DNA from: Branchiostoma floridae
Lineage: Eukaryota > Chordata > Leptocardii > Amphioxiformes > Branchiostomatidae
Assembly: GCF_000003815.2 (NCBI RefSeq)
Contig: NC_049995.1
Location: forward strand, 14,617,564 to 14,681,563
Length of the DNA stretch: 64,000 nt
Direction: 5' to 3'
Shown: positions 1 to 10,345 of the stretch, piece by piece
How positions within the stretch are numbered: position 1 is the stretch's first letter
Layout: each line of letters begins with the position of its first letter
Program-made: the position numbers and the translations under genes
The notes under the pieces: generated by a model
Seen by the model: the letters and a program-made list of their open reading frames with translations, nothing else
What the model was told of the DNA's origin: nothing
The model's database searches: none

Positions 1-267
1 TACTGTAGGATCTGCTTGGAGGAATCATTTGCTTCGTAGTCCAGAATACCAGCAAACATTATCCTTTTGGTTAGCTGAACAACGCAAAGGCTGTACACTG
101 TTAGCGATTTTAGTCAGAAAATAACGGGCCACCACATTCTTCTCGATAAGTGCGCTGGGATCTTTTATGTTTAGAGGCCATACACCTAAGACTGTCACAA
201 ATATTGTACCAACGGCTCTAGATCATTTCCAACAGCGATCAATTAAAAGTGCACCTTTACAACAATG

Positions 268-582
268 TTAAGGTGGGGTCACACATGCGCATACATTTAA
301 GTCCGTATGAGGTGCGCATGGGAGTATTTGTCTCCACCAGGCCCCATAGGTCGTTGGAAAAATAATAGAAATTGGACAAACGTAAACAGGTAACATGTCA
401 GACGAGTTAGCTGGGTCGCTAACCATACTTCTCGGTCAGCTAACTCATTAGGCAGGTTATATATCTATATTTGTCCAATTTGTACTATTTTTCCCACGAC
501 CTGTGGAGCCTGGTAGAGACTAAGAGTTTGATACGCACCTCAAGCGGACTTGAATACATACGTATGTGTGACCCAACCTTAA
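268..582. mobile_element. MITE with TTAA ends (piggyBac-like)
   Basis: The two ends are inverted copies of each other: the first ~50 bp, starting GGTGGGGTCACACATGCG, matches the reverse complement of the last ~50 bp. Inner arms (around 325-380 and 470-530) also pair. TTAA flanks both sides (268-271 and 579-582), as in piggyBac-type target-site duplication. There is no coding capacity. It lies in the intron just upstream of the GPCR exon. Confidence 0.75.
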
Positions 583-612
583 GTAACCTTAATGCTGGCC
601 TTTTCTCCCAAG

Positions 613-746
613 GATTCTTCATCTTCGTGTTCCACTGCGTGCTGCGCAAGTCCGCCCGGAAGCGCTGGATGGCGCTACTGCCCTGCTGGCCGGACGAGCA
701 GCGGGACTTCTCCCGTTACCATACCGGGAGCCGCGGCAGTAGTCAT
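613..746 (+). CDS. Adhesion/family-B GPCR, exon encoding end of TM7 and start of cytoplasmic tail (partial gene)
   Basis: The exon reads (Q)GFFIFVFHCVLRKSARKRW and onward. The block QG-x-FIFxFHCxL followed by basic residues is the TM7/helix-8 signature of adhesion and secretin-family GPCRs. A pyrimidine-rich acceptor ends in AG at 611-612, and a strong GTGAGT donor begins at 747. The exon enters in phase 1 (the G of Gly comes from the previous exon) and leaves in phase 0, matching the tandem terminal exons downstream. Earlier exons, with the GAIN domain and TM1-6, must lie left of the window. The apparent ORF upstream of 613 is intron and MITE sequence. The subfamily cannot be assigned from this piece. 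Confidence 0.8.
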
Positions 747-789
747 GTGAGTAACGTCTGTCTGTCTGTATGACTATCTGTCTCTCAAT

Positions 790-796
790 CTCGGCT

Positions 797-828
<32 letters not shown>

Positions 829-832
829 AGTG

Positions 833-898
<66 letters not shown>

Positions 899-905
899 AT
901 GTGTG
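790..905. repeat. (TC)n/(TG)n microsatellite
   Basis: A run of TC dinucleotides passes directly into a long run of TG dinucleotides within the GPCR intron. Confidence 0.9.
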
Positions 906-1600
906 TCTGTGTGTATTCATAATGCCTTATTAATTTTTTAAAACATGTCCCATATATGACAAAACGTTTGAAAACCCCTTTGGATACTAATGAGAGACTA
1001 AAACATCAAAAGGGCATTGAACGATATTTGATTTGGCAAATCATTGAGATAATTACAGATGGCTGAGATCATCAACTAATTTGGAAGACCTGGCAAATCT
1101 GTAATTGAGTTTTCTACGAACGACAATCTCTCTCGCTTTTCCCAGCATGATAACAACCCGCGAGCCGTATCTAAGAACAATTTTACGTCAACCATTATAA
1201 TCACTATGACAATCATTTCATGGAATTAGCAGTTTACGTCGTCTGTTATCATGGTCGCTGTTTCCTTGGCCTTTACTTACAGGTTACCACACTGCCTAGA
1301 CGACCCAAATTATCTAAAAGTACAGTAATAAGTCAATGATTTGTATCTATTATCAGAGGCCAAGAAATAATCATAGAAGGTTATCTAATAATCTTTACCC
1401 TGCAGGATCGGCTACCTGCTTGCAATGACTGACAAAACCGCTCGTAAAAACGAATGATTGGAAACATATCATCAACTATATGACTTTTCTTAATTTCTCG
1501 TGCAGTAGCTAACTGTCTGCCACTTGTCTGCCCATTTTCTTTAGTTTTTCACGATGTTAAGAATCATAAATGCTACTTTCTGTGACTTTTCCCATTGTAA

Positions 1601-1690
1601 GGAAGCAACCAGCCCGCCGTAGCTGACCGCTCAGAGCGCCCCAGTATTGCCAGGACTGTTCGCTGACTCTTCTTGACATTTTCCACTTTA
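1601..1690 (+). pseudogene. Decayed copy 1 of the GPCR terminal exon
   Basis: GGAAGCAACCAG and the following bases match the start of the intact terminal exon at 2346, but the acceptor is degraded (TGTAAG instead of CCCAGCAG) and the body has many substitutions. It lies about 157 bp upstream of copy 2 and begins the tandem series. Confidence 0.55.
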
Positions 1691-1755
1691 CCACTCGATG
1701 AACTCATATTACAGGGAGTTAAAAAGAACAACTAAGACATGTCTTTTTTTCCCAG

Positions 1756-1869
1756 CAGGGAAGCTACCAGCGCGCAGTAGCTAACCGTTCTGAGCGCCTC
1801 AGCATGGCCACGACTGTCCGCCGGCTTTCTGCCTATTTTCTTGAACATTTCTACTCGATGAACGTTTAA
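1756..1869 (+). CDS. Alternative terminal exon, copy 2, of the adhesion GPCR
   Basis: An acceptor TTTTTTTCCCAG precedes an in-frame copy starting QGSYQRAVANRSER. The frame stays open for 37 codons and ends in TAA at 1867-1869 after a tail unlike that of the other copies (…AYFLEHFYSMNV). The phase matches the exon at 613..746, so splicing here would give a receptor with a short private C-terminus. Whether it is used is not known from sequence. The loss of the downstream exon part could simply be decay. Confidence 0.45.
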   Translation, partial: QGSYQRAVANRSERLSMATTVRRLSAYFLEHFYSMNV

Positions 1870-1909
1870 CAAGGGGTTATAAGAAGGTGTTTTGCTTGTC
1901 TTTTCCCAG

Positions 1910-2026
1910 CAGGGAAGCTACCAGCGCGCGGTGGCTAACCGTTCTGAGCGCCCCGGCAGTGCTACAACTGTCCGCCGCCTATCTGCCCTGACACTGAGCG
2001 GCGGCAGACCCTTTTGCATGTATTAA
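1910..2026 (+). CDS. Alternative terminal exon, copy 3, of the adhesion GPCR
   Basis: Acceptor TTTTCCCAGCAG, then an open frame QGSYQRAVANRSERPGSA and onward, closing at TAA 2024-2026 after …SGGRPFCMY. It is nearly identical to copy 5 for 34 codons and then diverges abruptly into a stop. It is 154 bp from copy 2 and exactly 218 bp from copy 4. Confidence 0.45.
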   Translation, partial: QGSYQRAVANRSERPGSATTVRRLSALTLSGGRPFCMY

Positions 2027-2127
2027 AATGATAAACAACCACTCAACTGACGATTTTTATCGTTAAAAAGATATGTTCTTGGACTTTTCCCAACAGTTAA
2101 AAAGATATGTTCTTGGACTTTTCCCAG

Positions 2128-2244
2128 CAGGGAAGCTACCAGCGCACCGTAGCTAACCGTTCAGAACGCCCCGGCAGTGCTACAACTGTCCGCCGCCTAT
2201 CTGCCCTGACACTGAGCGGCGGCAGACCCTTTTGCATGTATTAA
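2128..2244 (+). CDS. Alternative terminal exon, copy 4, of the adhesion GPCR
   Basis: Same structure as copy 3, with the same …RPFCMY end and TAA at 2242-2244. The 218-bp spacing to both neighbours and the shared downstream sequence show that copies 3 and 4 come from a recent duplication. A 34-bp stretch including ATATGTTCTTGGACTTTTCCC is itself doubled before copies 4 and 5. Confidence 0.45.
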   Translation, partial: QGSYQRTVANRSERPGSATTVRRLSALTLSGGRPFCMY

Positions 2245-2345
2245 AATGATAAACAACCACTCAACTGACGATTTTTATCGTTAAAAAGATATGTTCTTGG
2301 ACTTTTCCCAACAGTTAAAAAGATATGTTCTTGGACTTTTCCCAG

Positions 2346-2642
2346 CAGGGAAGCTACCAGCGCGCCGTGGCTAACCGCTCAGAACGCCCCGGCAGCGCTA
2401 CGACCGTTCGCCGCCTGTCTGCCCTGACACTGAGCGGCGGCAGACCCTCCATCTGCAGTACCGGTAGCAGGCCTTCCATTTGCAGCGCCAACGGAGGGGA
2501 GGACATCAAGCGCGTACCCAGGAAGTTCGTCAGCGTCAACGAAAAGGAGAAAGAGTTCAAGGAGGAAGACCAGACTGAGGGACAAGATCAGGCGGACGGA
2601 CGACAGACTCGTGGACAAGACAAGACTGACGGACAACAATAA
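2346..2642 (+). CDS. Terminal exon (copy 5, full length) of the adhesion GPCR, cytoplasmic tail
   Basis: This is the longest copy: 98 codons in phase with exon 613..746, preceded by TTTTCCCAGCAG and closed by TAA at 2640-2642. The tail starts QGSYQRAVANRSERPGSATT, contains a short internal duplication (RPSICS twice) and ends in a highly charged stretch rich in K, E, D and Q. No membrane segment or recognisable PDZ-binding end is visible. AATAAA follows at 2719-2724, 77 bases after the stop, which makes this the most credible normal 3' end of the gene. Confidence 0.65.
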   Translation, partial: QGSYQRAVANRSERPGSATTVRRLSALTLSGGRPSICSTGSRPSICSANGGEDIKRVPRKFVSVNEKEKEFKEEDQTEGQDQADGRQTRGQDKTDGQQ

Positions 2643-2718
2643 GATCAACAAATCTTGTTCTTTAGCATAAGCTAACCCCAATGAAAAGCGGCCTGCGGGC
2701 TAATTTGATTTCAAACAA

Positions 2719-2724
2719 AATAAA
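2719..2724 (+). terminator. Polyadenylation signal AATAAA of the GPCR gene
   Basis: Canonical AATAAA 77 bp after the stop of the last exon copy. The nearby poly-G run at about 2746-2760 is unrelated. Confidence 0.6.
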
Positions 2725-2760
2725 AGAAATCCCTATTTAGCCTCTGGGAGGGGGGGGGGG

Positions 2761-4408
2761 TCGATGACGGTTGCCAATTTGGAAAAAGAATAGCCGAATT
2801 TTGCAGAAAGGTACCTAAAACGACCCACAAAGCTATGTTTTGTTATAATACATTGAAAAACGGTGATAGGTTAACAGTTTAATTTGGCAAAAATGCCCAC
2901 GGCTTAACAATCGCAAAGCCATTCCAAATCTCCTTTCATAAAATTCTGACTCTAGGGAAAATTTACTTTACGACCAAGCACCAACTTTCCAAGTCAGTGA
3001 TCGCTTTAGAATCAGATTTCAAATAGAGAAGAAAACAATAAAAGTCTATAAAACGTACGGGTAATATATTTCCCCAAATACCTACTTTTTATGGTATCAG
3101 TTGGGCTTATTTCGCGCCTCGGAGCTAAATTATATTCGGCCTTAGTGTTATTATATACATGATAATTTGCCTCACCTCCTCTATATTACATGTATGTGTA
3201 CCTGTCAGTTTTGCAATAGCAAGGGGGCGTGATTCGACTGTATCCCACTGAAAATGTCTACTTAATGCTATGCCTACCTTTTAACATAATGATAATGATA
3301 AGAAATTTATTTATCAGTAGCAAAATGAGTACGCAATTAACTATTCTGTTGGACTAGATGCAACCCCTCTTAATCTGCTTCTTGTCTGACAAATTTCAAC
3401 TTAATGCACCCCAAAATGTTCGCTTAAACGTTACCTTGTAAAGCTTTGATCTTTTCATTATTATCAGTATTAGCGATCCACCAACGAAAAGATTACATTG
3501 CTTACTATACTTCAACATATTTACGATCGTGAAAGGTAACTGCACTAATCTAGCCATGACTAATATTATTCTTCATATTATGTATATTTATGTTATCTGT
3601 CTTGTATTGTTTCCGTCTGTATCGTACCATTATACGTAGATATAGCACAAACATAAAATTGGGACTCGACACTGTTAACCCTACATTTATGTAGCAACGG
3701 TATTGAATAGTTGCCTCAAATATGTTACCCTCTATAATATTTTCTCTTTCTTCATCATATTAAACCAGATGGCCGCCCATCATCTAGATAGGTTGTAAAT
3801 GCTTGTCCGATGTATAACGTCATATTCATATTCAGGTATCAAAAAGAACACTATAGCTGTACTAAGTTGTCTAATTTACAGTCATATTCAGCTTTTGTTT
3901 AAGTTTACGCAGCGGCAACTTACGAAATCAATGCTGAGCACCACTATTTATTAGACAAGCACAATAGACATAGCACTGCACTCTTTCTGCACACCTCGGC
4001 CATTGCAAGCTTTGCCAACATTATTGATGATAATGCTTCTGGTGCCGATAATGTTAGTTTCCATTTGTAGACATCTTTTTGTCATTGTGTTTAAGGAATT
4101 ACACCCAGAGTACATTAAACACAATGCAAATATACTCCGATCGTTGTTGTTCTATTTACTTGGACTGAGTAATAGTAAATATTCCATAAACCATATTAAA
4201 TACATTAAAGATAATATCAATATGTTTCACTGCCAAGTTCTAGAGAACGTGTGTGTACGTGTGCATGTCAGTGAAATTTGCATACGATCATTATCTGCTA
4301 GTGGTTGTGCCAGTTACATGTTATTTATTGTCATCAGTTCGCCTTGTCAGTTCATTCTAGTGACGCTGAAATAGAGTAATAGAAGTCACTCGAAAGTAAT
4401 TACCAGTG
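2761..4408. other. Intergenic, no gene seen
   Basis: AT-rich anonymous sequence. An open frame at 4003-4374 has no domain, splice context or codon pattern that would support it. Confidence 0.6.
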
Positions 4409-5303
4409 CTGTAACATGCATTGGCATAATACCGGTCATAAGCCTTATACCGGTCGATTAAAAATAGTGGAACTTAAAGAGATCTACACATGCAACAATA
4501 GTTATTTCTGAGGTATGCACACTTCAGACATCTAGGTGTCCAATACATAATTTACAAAGCATCGATAACAATGCATTCGAAGACAACAAGGCCAAAAGTT
4601 TTCAGGTCATTTTCGGGGCAGGCGAGCTCGTCGTGGGACAAACACACTGTCACGTTCATCGCCAGATTTGTAGATAATAATCACATGTGCTCACGGCACA
4701 AGACGAGCATGATTCAACAGCAATCTTGAATTTCTTTTGGTGACCTACAACTCGTGTAAAAGTGTGAGGAACCGTTGCATAATAGCCCGCATCTACGGCT
4801 GAATGGGTCAAATGGAATGTACGCCGCCATTTTCCCGCCATTTTTAATGCTACGGCCAGCAGTAAAGTTTTACGTCATAGCGGTTGTGACGGACCAAAAT
4901 TAAATGAAAATTCTTGTCAGTATACGCCCATTTTCTCATGACTTTTTGTATGCTCATGCAGATTTTTGTTTTGTGCAACTACTAACAGGAAAGAAAGGAA
5001 CAACAGAGGATGAATAAAGGTACATAGCGGCAGTTAATTGTGCCGTGTTTCGTTCGACCGGTATAGTGCACCCCCTTCCAACCACGCGCCCGTTCTCCGT
5101 GCAATTCCGCGGTGTGTTCCAATTACGATATTATGTTTTTAGCAGGACCAGAGAGACAAAATAATTTACACAGAAGAAGTGGCAAAGGTAAGCTGTAACA
5201 GCAACATGTAACTGGAGAAAATGATGCGTTGATCATTTGCCAAATTAGCATTGCTTGAGAAATTGCAGTAAACCGACCGGTATTATGCCAATGGATGTTA
5301 CAG
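4409..5303. mobile_element. TIR-bounded element, ~895 bp, non-coding
   Basis: The left end, CTGTAACATGCATTGGCATA, is repeated inverted at the right end (5275-5303) over ~29 bp with one mismatch, continuing into ACCGGTC. Inner ACCGGT motifs recur near both ends. No transposase frame is visible, so this is a MITE-like or deleted DNA transposon. The superfamily is not assigned, because no clear target duplication is visible. Confidence 0.65.
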
Positions 5304-6064
5304 TTTATCTTTAAACAAATATGTGTGTAAAATTGGATGGCCGAACAAGACTATTACTGGAAAGCGTATGAAACATACTAGTACATTAGACTCACAAAAA
5401 AGGGAGTTGCGGCATACTCAAGAGTTCTATTTTCGACTACAATTAAGCCAAAACATATGATACGCCATTTGACGTACTGTCGAGGCGTACAGAATATTAC
5501 TATGTTTAGACACGGTTTATTAGTTGTAGCTAACTTCAAGAAACGATTACGCTAGATCACATTATGGTCCAAAATACACTTTGATTTCTGTGTACGTGCG
5601 ATTCGTTTCTAATTAAAGAAAACTGTGGATTGTCGCGAGAGCTTTTAAGTTAATGTCTTTCATATTAGTTTCATTGATTTGATTCTTAGATCCCCAGGGC
5701 ACGTGTGAACACCCCCTGCACAATAATATTCAATCATATGCGCTTAACAGCTTCGCCACACCGACGCATCTGTTTGAAAATAATTGCACAAATGATGTTC
5801 AAATTTTGGCCGGACATTTATGTCAATTGAGCTTGTTCAGCTGCCATTCAAAATGTCTCATTATAACGAGCGAGCCGCTCTAGCACCTCATAAGGGCCGA
5901 CAGCTTGTTTATTTGAATATAGCGGTGAGTTCATGAACCGTCTGCCTACGATAATAGTGACAAAAACCAGATTGCGGGTATGATCCGACAAAACCGCTAT
6001 GATAATCGAGTGAAATATTTGTAGCCTGGGTGGAATCGGTTTGATACAAAGCTAGAAAAACAAC
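5304..6064. other. Intergenic and 5' flank of the next gene
   Basis: No gene seen. It holds the promoter side of the two-exon gene, but no convincing core promoter motif was picked out. Confidence 0.5.
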
Positions 6065-6586
6065 ATGGAGGAAAACAAGTTTCGAGCCCGAGGATCCACA
6101 TTACCCGAATCGGAGCTTCGGAAGCTTCAGCGGCAACGGAAGACCTCTGTAGACGTCAGCGCATGCTGGAGGAGGGTTGCCTCGGTGGAAGGCTGCACCA
6201 CCTCCCGACAAAATATGCTGCTACCCTCCGATGGTGACCGGGTGACCAAGCTGCCTCCTATACGGGCAGGCAACAGGTTGGTCGGAGGAAACCTCTTAGA
6301 TGAGGAAACGGTCTGTGGTTTCGGACAGAAGGCACCGTTCCCGATTCAGGCTCGAAGGAAAAGGAAGGACACACCTGCAATTTCGCCAACAACGAAAGAG
6401 CAAGACTGTCTTAAAAACATATGGCTGGAGAAGATGTCTGTTGATAAAGATAAGAAGCATTTTCTCAGAAAGTCTTCTGTGTCAAGTCAACAACATGTGG
6501 AGCCTGGTCTTATGCCCTCTACTCGTTCTAAAGATGAGAGAGGACGTTATTCATCACTGAGACTACAGAAAACTGTGGAGAAAGAG
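6065..6586 (+). CDS. Unknown two-exon protein, exon 1
   Basis: The ATG sits in a good Kozak context (AACATGG). The frame is open for 174 codons and leaves in phase 0 at a donor GAG|GTTCGT (6587). The protein begins MEENKFRARGSTLPESELRK and is rich in K, R and S with no membrane segment or recognised domain. It joins in phase to exon 2 at 7948 for a total of 451 aa. Reading past the donor adds only a short tail before TGA, which looks like intron read-through. I do not recognise the family. The composition suggests a largely disordered, soluble protein. Confidence 0.6.
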
Positions 6587-7947
6587 GTTCGTTGCTATTT
6601 GTTATTATGACATATATTAAAAAACGTAGATGTTCCGTACACTCCATTGCATGATTGAAAATTAGTTCCGAGCTAGCCTAATAACAGTTCTATTTCTGAT
6701 AAAGAAAAAAAAAAGAAAACAGTACAATATTCAGTCTAACATGTATTTCTGTCAATAAATCCAATTACTTGGCAATCCGAAGAATATTCTAAGACTGGCA
6801 GTTTTGTTTCATGGACTGTTTTTGTACTACACTGATATTGTACCAAGACACTACCACTCCCCCTATCATCTGTCCGAAGAAATGCAGCCATTCTGGAGGT
6901 CATTGTAAATATACAAAAATGATAACGTTTTCCCCTCTTTGACATTCCTCTTCCATCTTTCGTTGAGCCATTATATATAATTTCCCTTCATTCTATTACC
7001 TATTTACTAGGTTGCCTTTTTATCTTGCAAAATGATAATAAACAAGTTTTATTGCAAATTCTTGTCCGTGGGCTAATTGCAGGTAGCATACAAGATTCAA
7101 ACAGTGCAAAATACAATATCACAAGTGTCTACTCTAGTCTAAAACTAGTAAAGGCTAACTCTAGATCCGGGGTTATTGGGTTAGACTCCTTTTTTGGAGA
7201 CAGTGGAAGACGAATTCGAAAGATCCCACCTTTTCTATTATGTGTGGGTTTTGTGATGTTAAAAGGAGAACTGTTTTCTTTTTGTCATTGAATGTGAGAA
7301 AGTTTGGATGGAATTTGATGGCCTCTTTGAACAGCTCTTTTCTTTCTTGGTTATAGAGAGAGCAGTTTGACATAAAATGTGTTTCAAGTGATACAATTGG
7401 GAATATGTTGTGACTATCGTCCATCTGCTGTTTCCTTAGGTACTGCCGCTCCACCTAGCGCCTGACAAAGGACACGCAACAATTTCAGTGGTTGCAGGTG
7501 ACAGCTTTGAGGGAGAAAACAAAGTAAGACACTAATAGTTAAGTCAAGTGTAGATTCTACATTAGACCACAGCTGGTGAATCCATGTTCCCATCGATTTC
7601 AGCGATAAGTTTGAGGATTTTTACCTTATGTTCACAACCTTGTCTATCGATGTTTTTGAAGCTATTTTGTCTTAATCACAGCACAGTGATCTTTAAAAGA
7701 TGTTGATCGTTTGGAAAAAAAATTGCAAGCAAATTCTTAAGAAAACACTGGTGATTTTGGCCACCTTAGCAATCTCTCTGGGTCTTTTTCGTTCCTTTTT
7801 CGGCTAAAACTACACTTTTGCTGGCCATTTCTTTTTGTACAAAGTCATTTGTGCAGCCGGCCAAGGAGGCTAGGTTATTCTGCATAAAAAAACGACTTCT
7901 GCTAAGGTTACTTATAATCCCTCTAACGTGGGTATCTTGTCCTCAAG
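6587..7947 (+). other. Intron of the unknown two-exon gene
   Basis: Bounded by GTTCGT and TCCTCAAG. A possible extra exon at 7440-7494 (TTTCCTTAG before it, GTGACA after it) would shift the reading phase, so it is left out. Other open frames inside have no support. Confidence 0.5.
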
Positions 7948-8781
7948 GAGCTGACGGCTAAGCCGTACGTGGACACGTGGAGTCAGATGGCACCTATGCG
8001 CCCTGACAGGACCAGCCTGGAGACACTACCTGCAGTAGTGAGTTCAGACACCGGTGACGAACCTCGTCAGAAGTTCTACACGAACGAGACCGACTGGGGA
8101 CCGGTGGGTAGGAGGGCATCAAGGCAGCACAACTGGGTGGATCCCGGATTTGCTGCCTTTGGTTCGTTTGTGGAGAAAAACGAACCGGATTGTAGCGATG
8201 GGTCAACAGAGCATTGCGTACCTGCACACAGCGTAGAACCTGTGGAAGGCGAGGTCGACAACGCATTTGTTGTAAGGCGAAAAATGGGCTTACAGCAAAA
8301 CAATGAGGCAGTCCAGTGGGAGCCTAACTCATCGACATCGCACCTTCAAAGAGACGTATCTCCAGAACTATCAAGGCCATCAACAACGCTGCCTCACGTT
8401 CATGATTTTGGTCAAAGGACAACGTTAACGCGCCCCTCTACGAGTACAATGGACGATTCGACTTGGCGTAATCTTCTTACAGATAGAAAGACTACTAAGG
8501 ACGTACGCAAGACGAACGAAATGGTTTCAAGAGGGATTAAACCTGCGACAGCTGCGAACTCTGCGGATGAGTCTTTGGACAATAGAATTCTCCAGTCTGA
8601 TAAAACCTCAGTGAGGCTGCCTAACAAAAGACGCCGGTGGAACGCACTGGTCACAGGGTTCAAACCTGTTGCCATGGCAACTACACCTGTTGCCATGGCA
8701 ACTACAATTGACAAAAGCAAGGCATTAGATAAAGGATCCTATACGAAGCAATATGATTCACGAAAGAAGAATTATTTGTGA
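7948..8781 (+). CDS. Unknown two-exon protein, exon 2 (C-terminal part)
   Basis: The acceptor TCCTCAAG opens in phase 0 at GAG CTG ACG, giving ELTAKPYVDTWSQMAPMRPD and onward, 277 codons to the TGA ending at 8781. There is no signal peptide, membrane helix or catalytic motif. S, T, R and D are abundant, consistent with disorder. Near the C-terminus a seven-residue unit PVAMATT occurs twice in a row, encoded by a 21-bp tandem repeat that carries two X-box palindromes. No AATAAA lies close downstream. The function is unknown; a ciliary role would be a guess from the X-boxes only. Confidence 0.65.
   Translation, partial: ELTAKPYVDTWSQMAPMRPDRTSLETLPAVVSSDTGDEPRQKFYTNETDWGPVGRRASRQHNWVDPGFAAFGSFVEKNEPDCSDGSTEHCVPAHSVEPVEGEVDNAFVVRRKMGLQQNNEAVQWEPNSSTSHLQRDVSPELSRPSTTLPHVHDFGQRTTLTRPSTSTMDDSTWRNLLTDRKTTKDVRKTNEMVSRGIKPATAANSADESLDNRILQSDKTSVRLPNKRRRWNALVTGFKPVAMATTPVAMATTIDKSKALDKGSYTKQYDSRKKNYL
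8668..8702. promoter_or_regulatory. Two tandem RFX X-box palindromes within coding sequence
   Basis: GTTGCCATGGCAAC occurs at 8668-8681 and again at 8689-8702. Each is a perfect 14-bp palindrome fitting the RFX consensus GTNRCC-N(0-3)-RGYAAC. They lie 21 bp apart and in frame, encoding the PVAMATT repeat. Confidence 0.55.
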
Positions 8782-9732
8782 AGTACAATGAGGAACAAAT
8801 GATTTGATAGTGCATTTATTGGTTGTGAGTACAGCTGCATATTTGCCTCTTATCATTTTATTTCTAGAAGATAGTGCCACACAAAGCATGCTTTTTGTTT
8901 GCGTTCGATTTAACAATTGCTAAACTTATTGTTGCTTATTACATTGAGTATCTCATGTCTAACTTTAAAGCTTTATTGACCAGTCCAACAATTATTCCAC
9001 GTAATCTTATGCCATATATGATCCTTATCATTCACTTCCAATTCGCCATACATGAAAATACTAGAACTTCAAGTTTTTATTTTCAACGCGTTATTAACCA
9101 TTGTCTTTAAAGAAGAAGTCAAACCCGACAAAAGTACACATTGTAGCATATAGTTGATTAGACCCTAATGTCATGTATCATATACTGGTATACTGTCGAC
9201 TATACTGTTAGTCTTAGAGACTGTACATGCAATAAGCCTTCAGGCATGATTTTTCATATAAAGCATTATCTATTAGAAATATTAAACAAGAACAGGCTTT
9301 TTAAGTATGGCTCTTGATCGATTAGACTTTTCAGTACACGTACAAGCGATTTATCTTCGGAGCCATGGAGTCCCGCGGTAGTGCTTTAGTGTTAGAGAAA
9401 AGGTACAACTGACAAGCATGCTGTGATTTATCACCTAATCATCTTATTGTATGGGGAGAAAAAAGCCGTGACATGAGACTCCGTACCGGGCTTTTATTTG
9501 CGTCCATTGTTTTTAGAAAGATTATATACTGGATTTTGTCCTTTACATCTCGAATAGCTATCCCTTGTAGATATGTATGTACCTTTTTTGTTGTAGAATT
9601 GCGCATTCTGTATTGATTTCTTTTTTGTTTTAATCAGAATCAATATATTATTGCTTTTTTAGCGTGGTATACGCTATTCTTTTTACCTAGATCGATAAGA
9701 TAGGGAATCTGTACATGTTTTCATTCGCCATT
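8782..9732. other. 3' flank of the two-exon gene, no gene seen
   Basis: AT-rich. The open frame at 8874-9110 lacks any supporting feature. Confidence 0.5.
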
Positions 9733-9905
9733 GCATATGGAAGGGATTATCACAAGTTATAAGTGCTTGTTGTGATTATGACGATGATGATCCACATAAT
9801 CTCGATTATCACTAAGGGTGTTAATCATGGTCTACTTTTAGACTTCTAACAGTTCGTGGATAAAGAATGATGACTCTGGTTCCCATGAATTCGTTGGTGG
9901 CTGTT
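9733..9905 (-). pseudogene. Decayed copy of the BTB-kelch 3' end (coding end plus 3' flank)
   Basis: The stretch TCTACTTTTAGACTTCTAAC and its flanks align with the last codons of the kelch gene at 17403-17490. The adjacent ATGATGATCCACATAATCTC-type sequence aligns with the region just beyond that gene's stop (17315-17395). Substitutions and indels destroy the frame. It implies past duplication of a segment spanning the kelch gene terminus. Confidence 0.5.
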
Positions 9906-10004
9906 TTAGCATGGTTTACGATATTCTATCATTTTTATCAAATTGATGGTCGGTTAAATGGTGATTTCTTCTTTAAATATCGAGTCTGTGAGTCACCTCT
10001 GTAC

Positions 10005-10095
10005 AAGGAAAGGGTAATTATAAGGGTGCCTTTTGTAAATATGATGATGATGATCAACATGATTTGGATTATAACTAAGAGAAGACCATCAAAGG
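10005..10095 (-). pseudogene. Second decayed copy of the kelch 3' flanking sequence
   Basis: GGGTAATTATAAGGGTGCCT followed by an ATGATGATGATCAACATGAT-type segment matches both 9740-9800 and the 3' flank of the kelch gene at 17317-17385. No coding part is preserved. Confidence 0.45.
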
Positions 10096-10195
10096 GTTCT
10101 CTGATTTGAAACAAGTAAAGGTGTCTAAAAAAGACACCTATAGGCGACGCATTTTAATGTTACTGACCCGCCCCGGGGTGTATATGGTGAGCTTG

Positions 10196-10245
10196 AGGGG
10201 GGGGGGGGGTATCTGCGGGGTTGGTTCCTTAGGGGGGGGGGTGAT
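10196..10245. repeat. Two poly-G tracts
   Basis: Runs of about 10-13 G separated by ~25 bp. They could form G-quadruplex-like structure or reflect assembly uncertainty. Confidence 0.7.
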
Positions 10246-10345
10246 GGGCAAAGGTGGCCTTAAGGAGGGGCGAAAATATTCTGAATTTCTGATACTATTA
10301 CACAAACAATTTTCTTATTATGACATTATTTTTGGGAGGTTATAG

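Noticed and set aside
4003-4374. 123-codon ORF rich in hydrophobic residues
   Set aside because: AT-rich anonymous region, weak start, no homology signal recognised; chance frame more likely.
7440-7494. Possible 55-bp middle exon in the unknown two-exon gene
   Set aside because: It has acceptor- and donor-like ends, but its length breaks the phase that joins 6586 to 7948 cleanly.
9362-9411. Possible first exon: GCCATGGAGTCCCGCGGTAG with a GTAC donor-like end
   Set aside because: Good Kozak context, but only ~15 codons, a weak donor and no matching next exon found.
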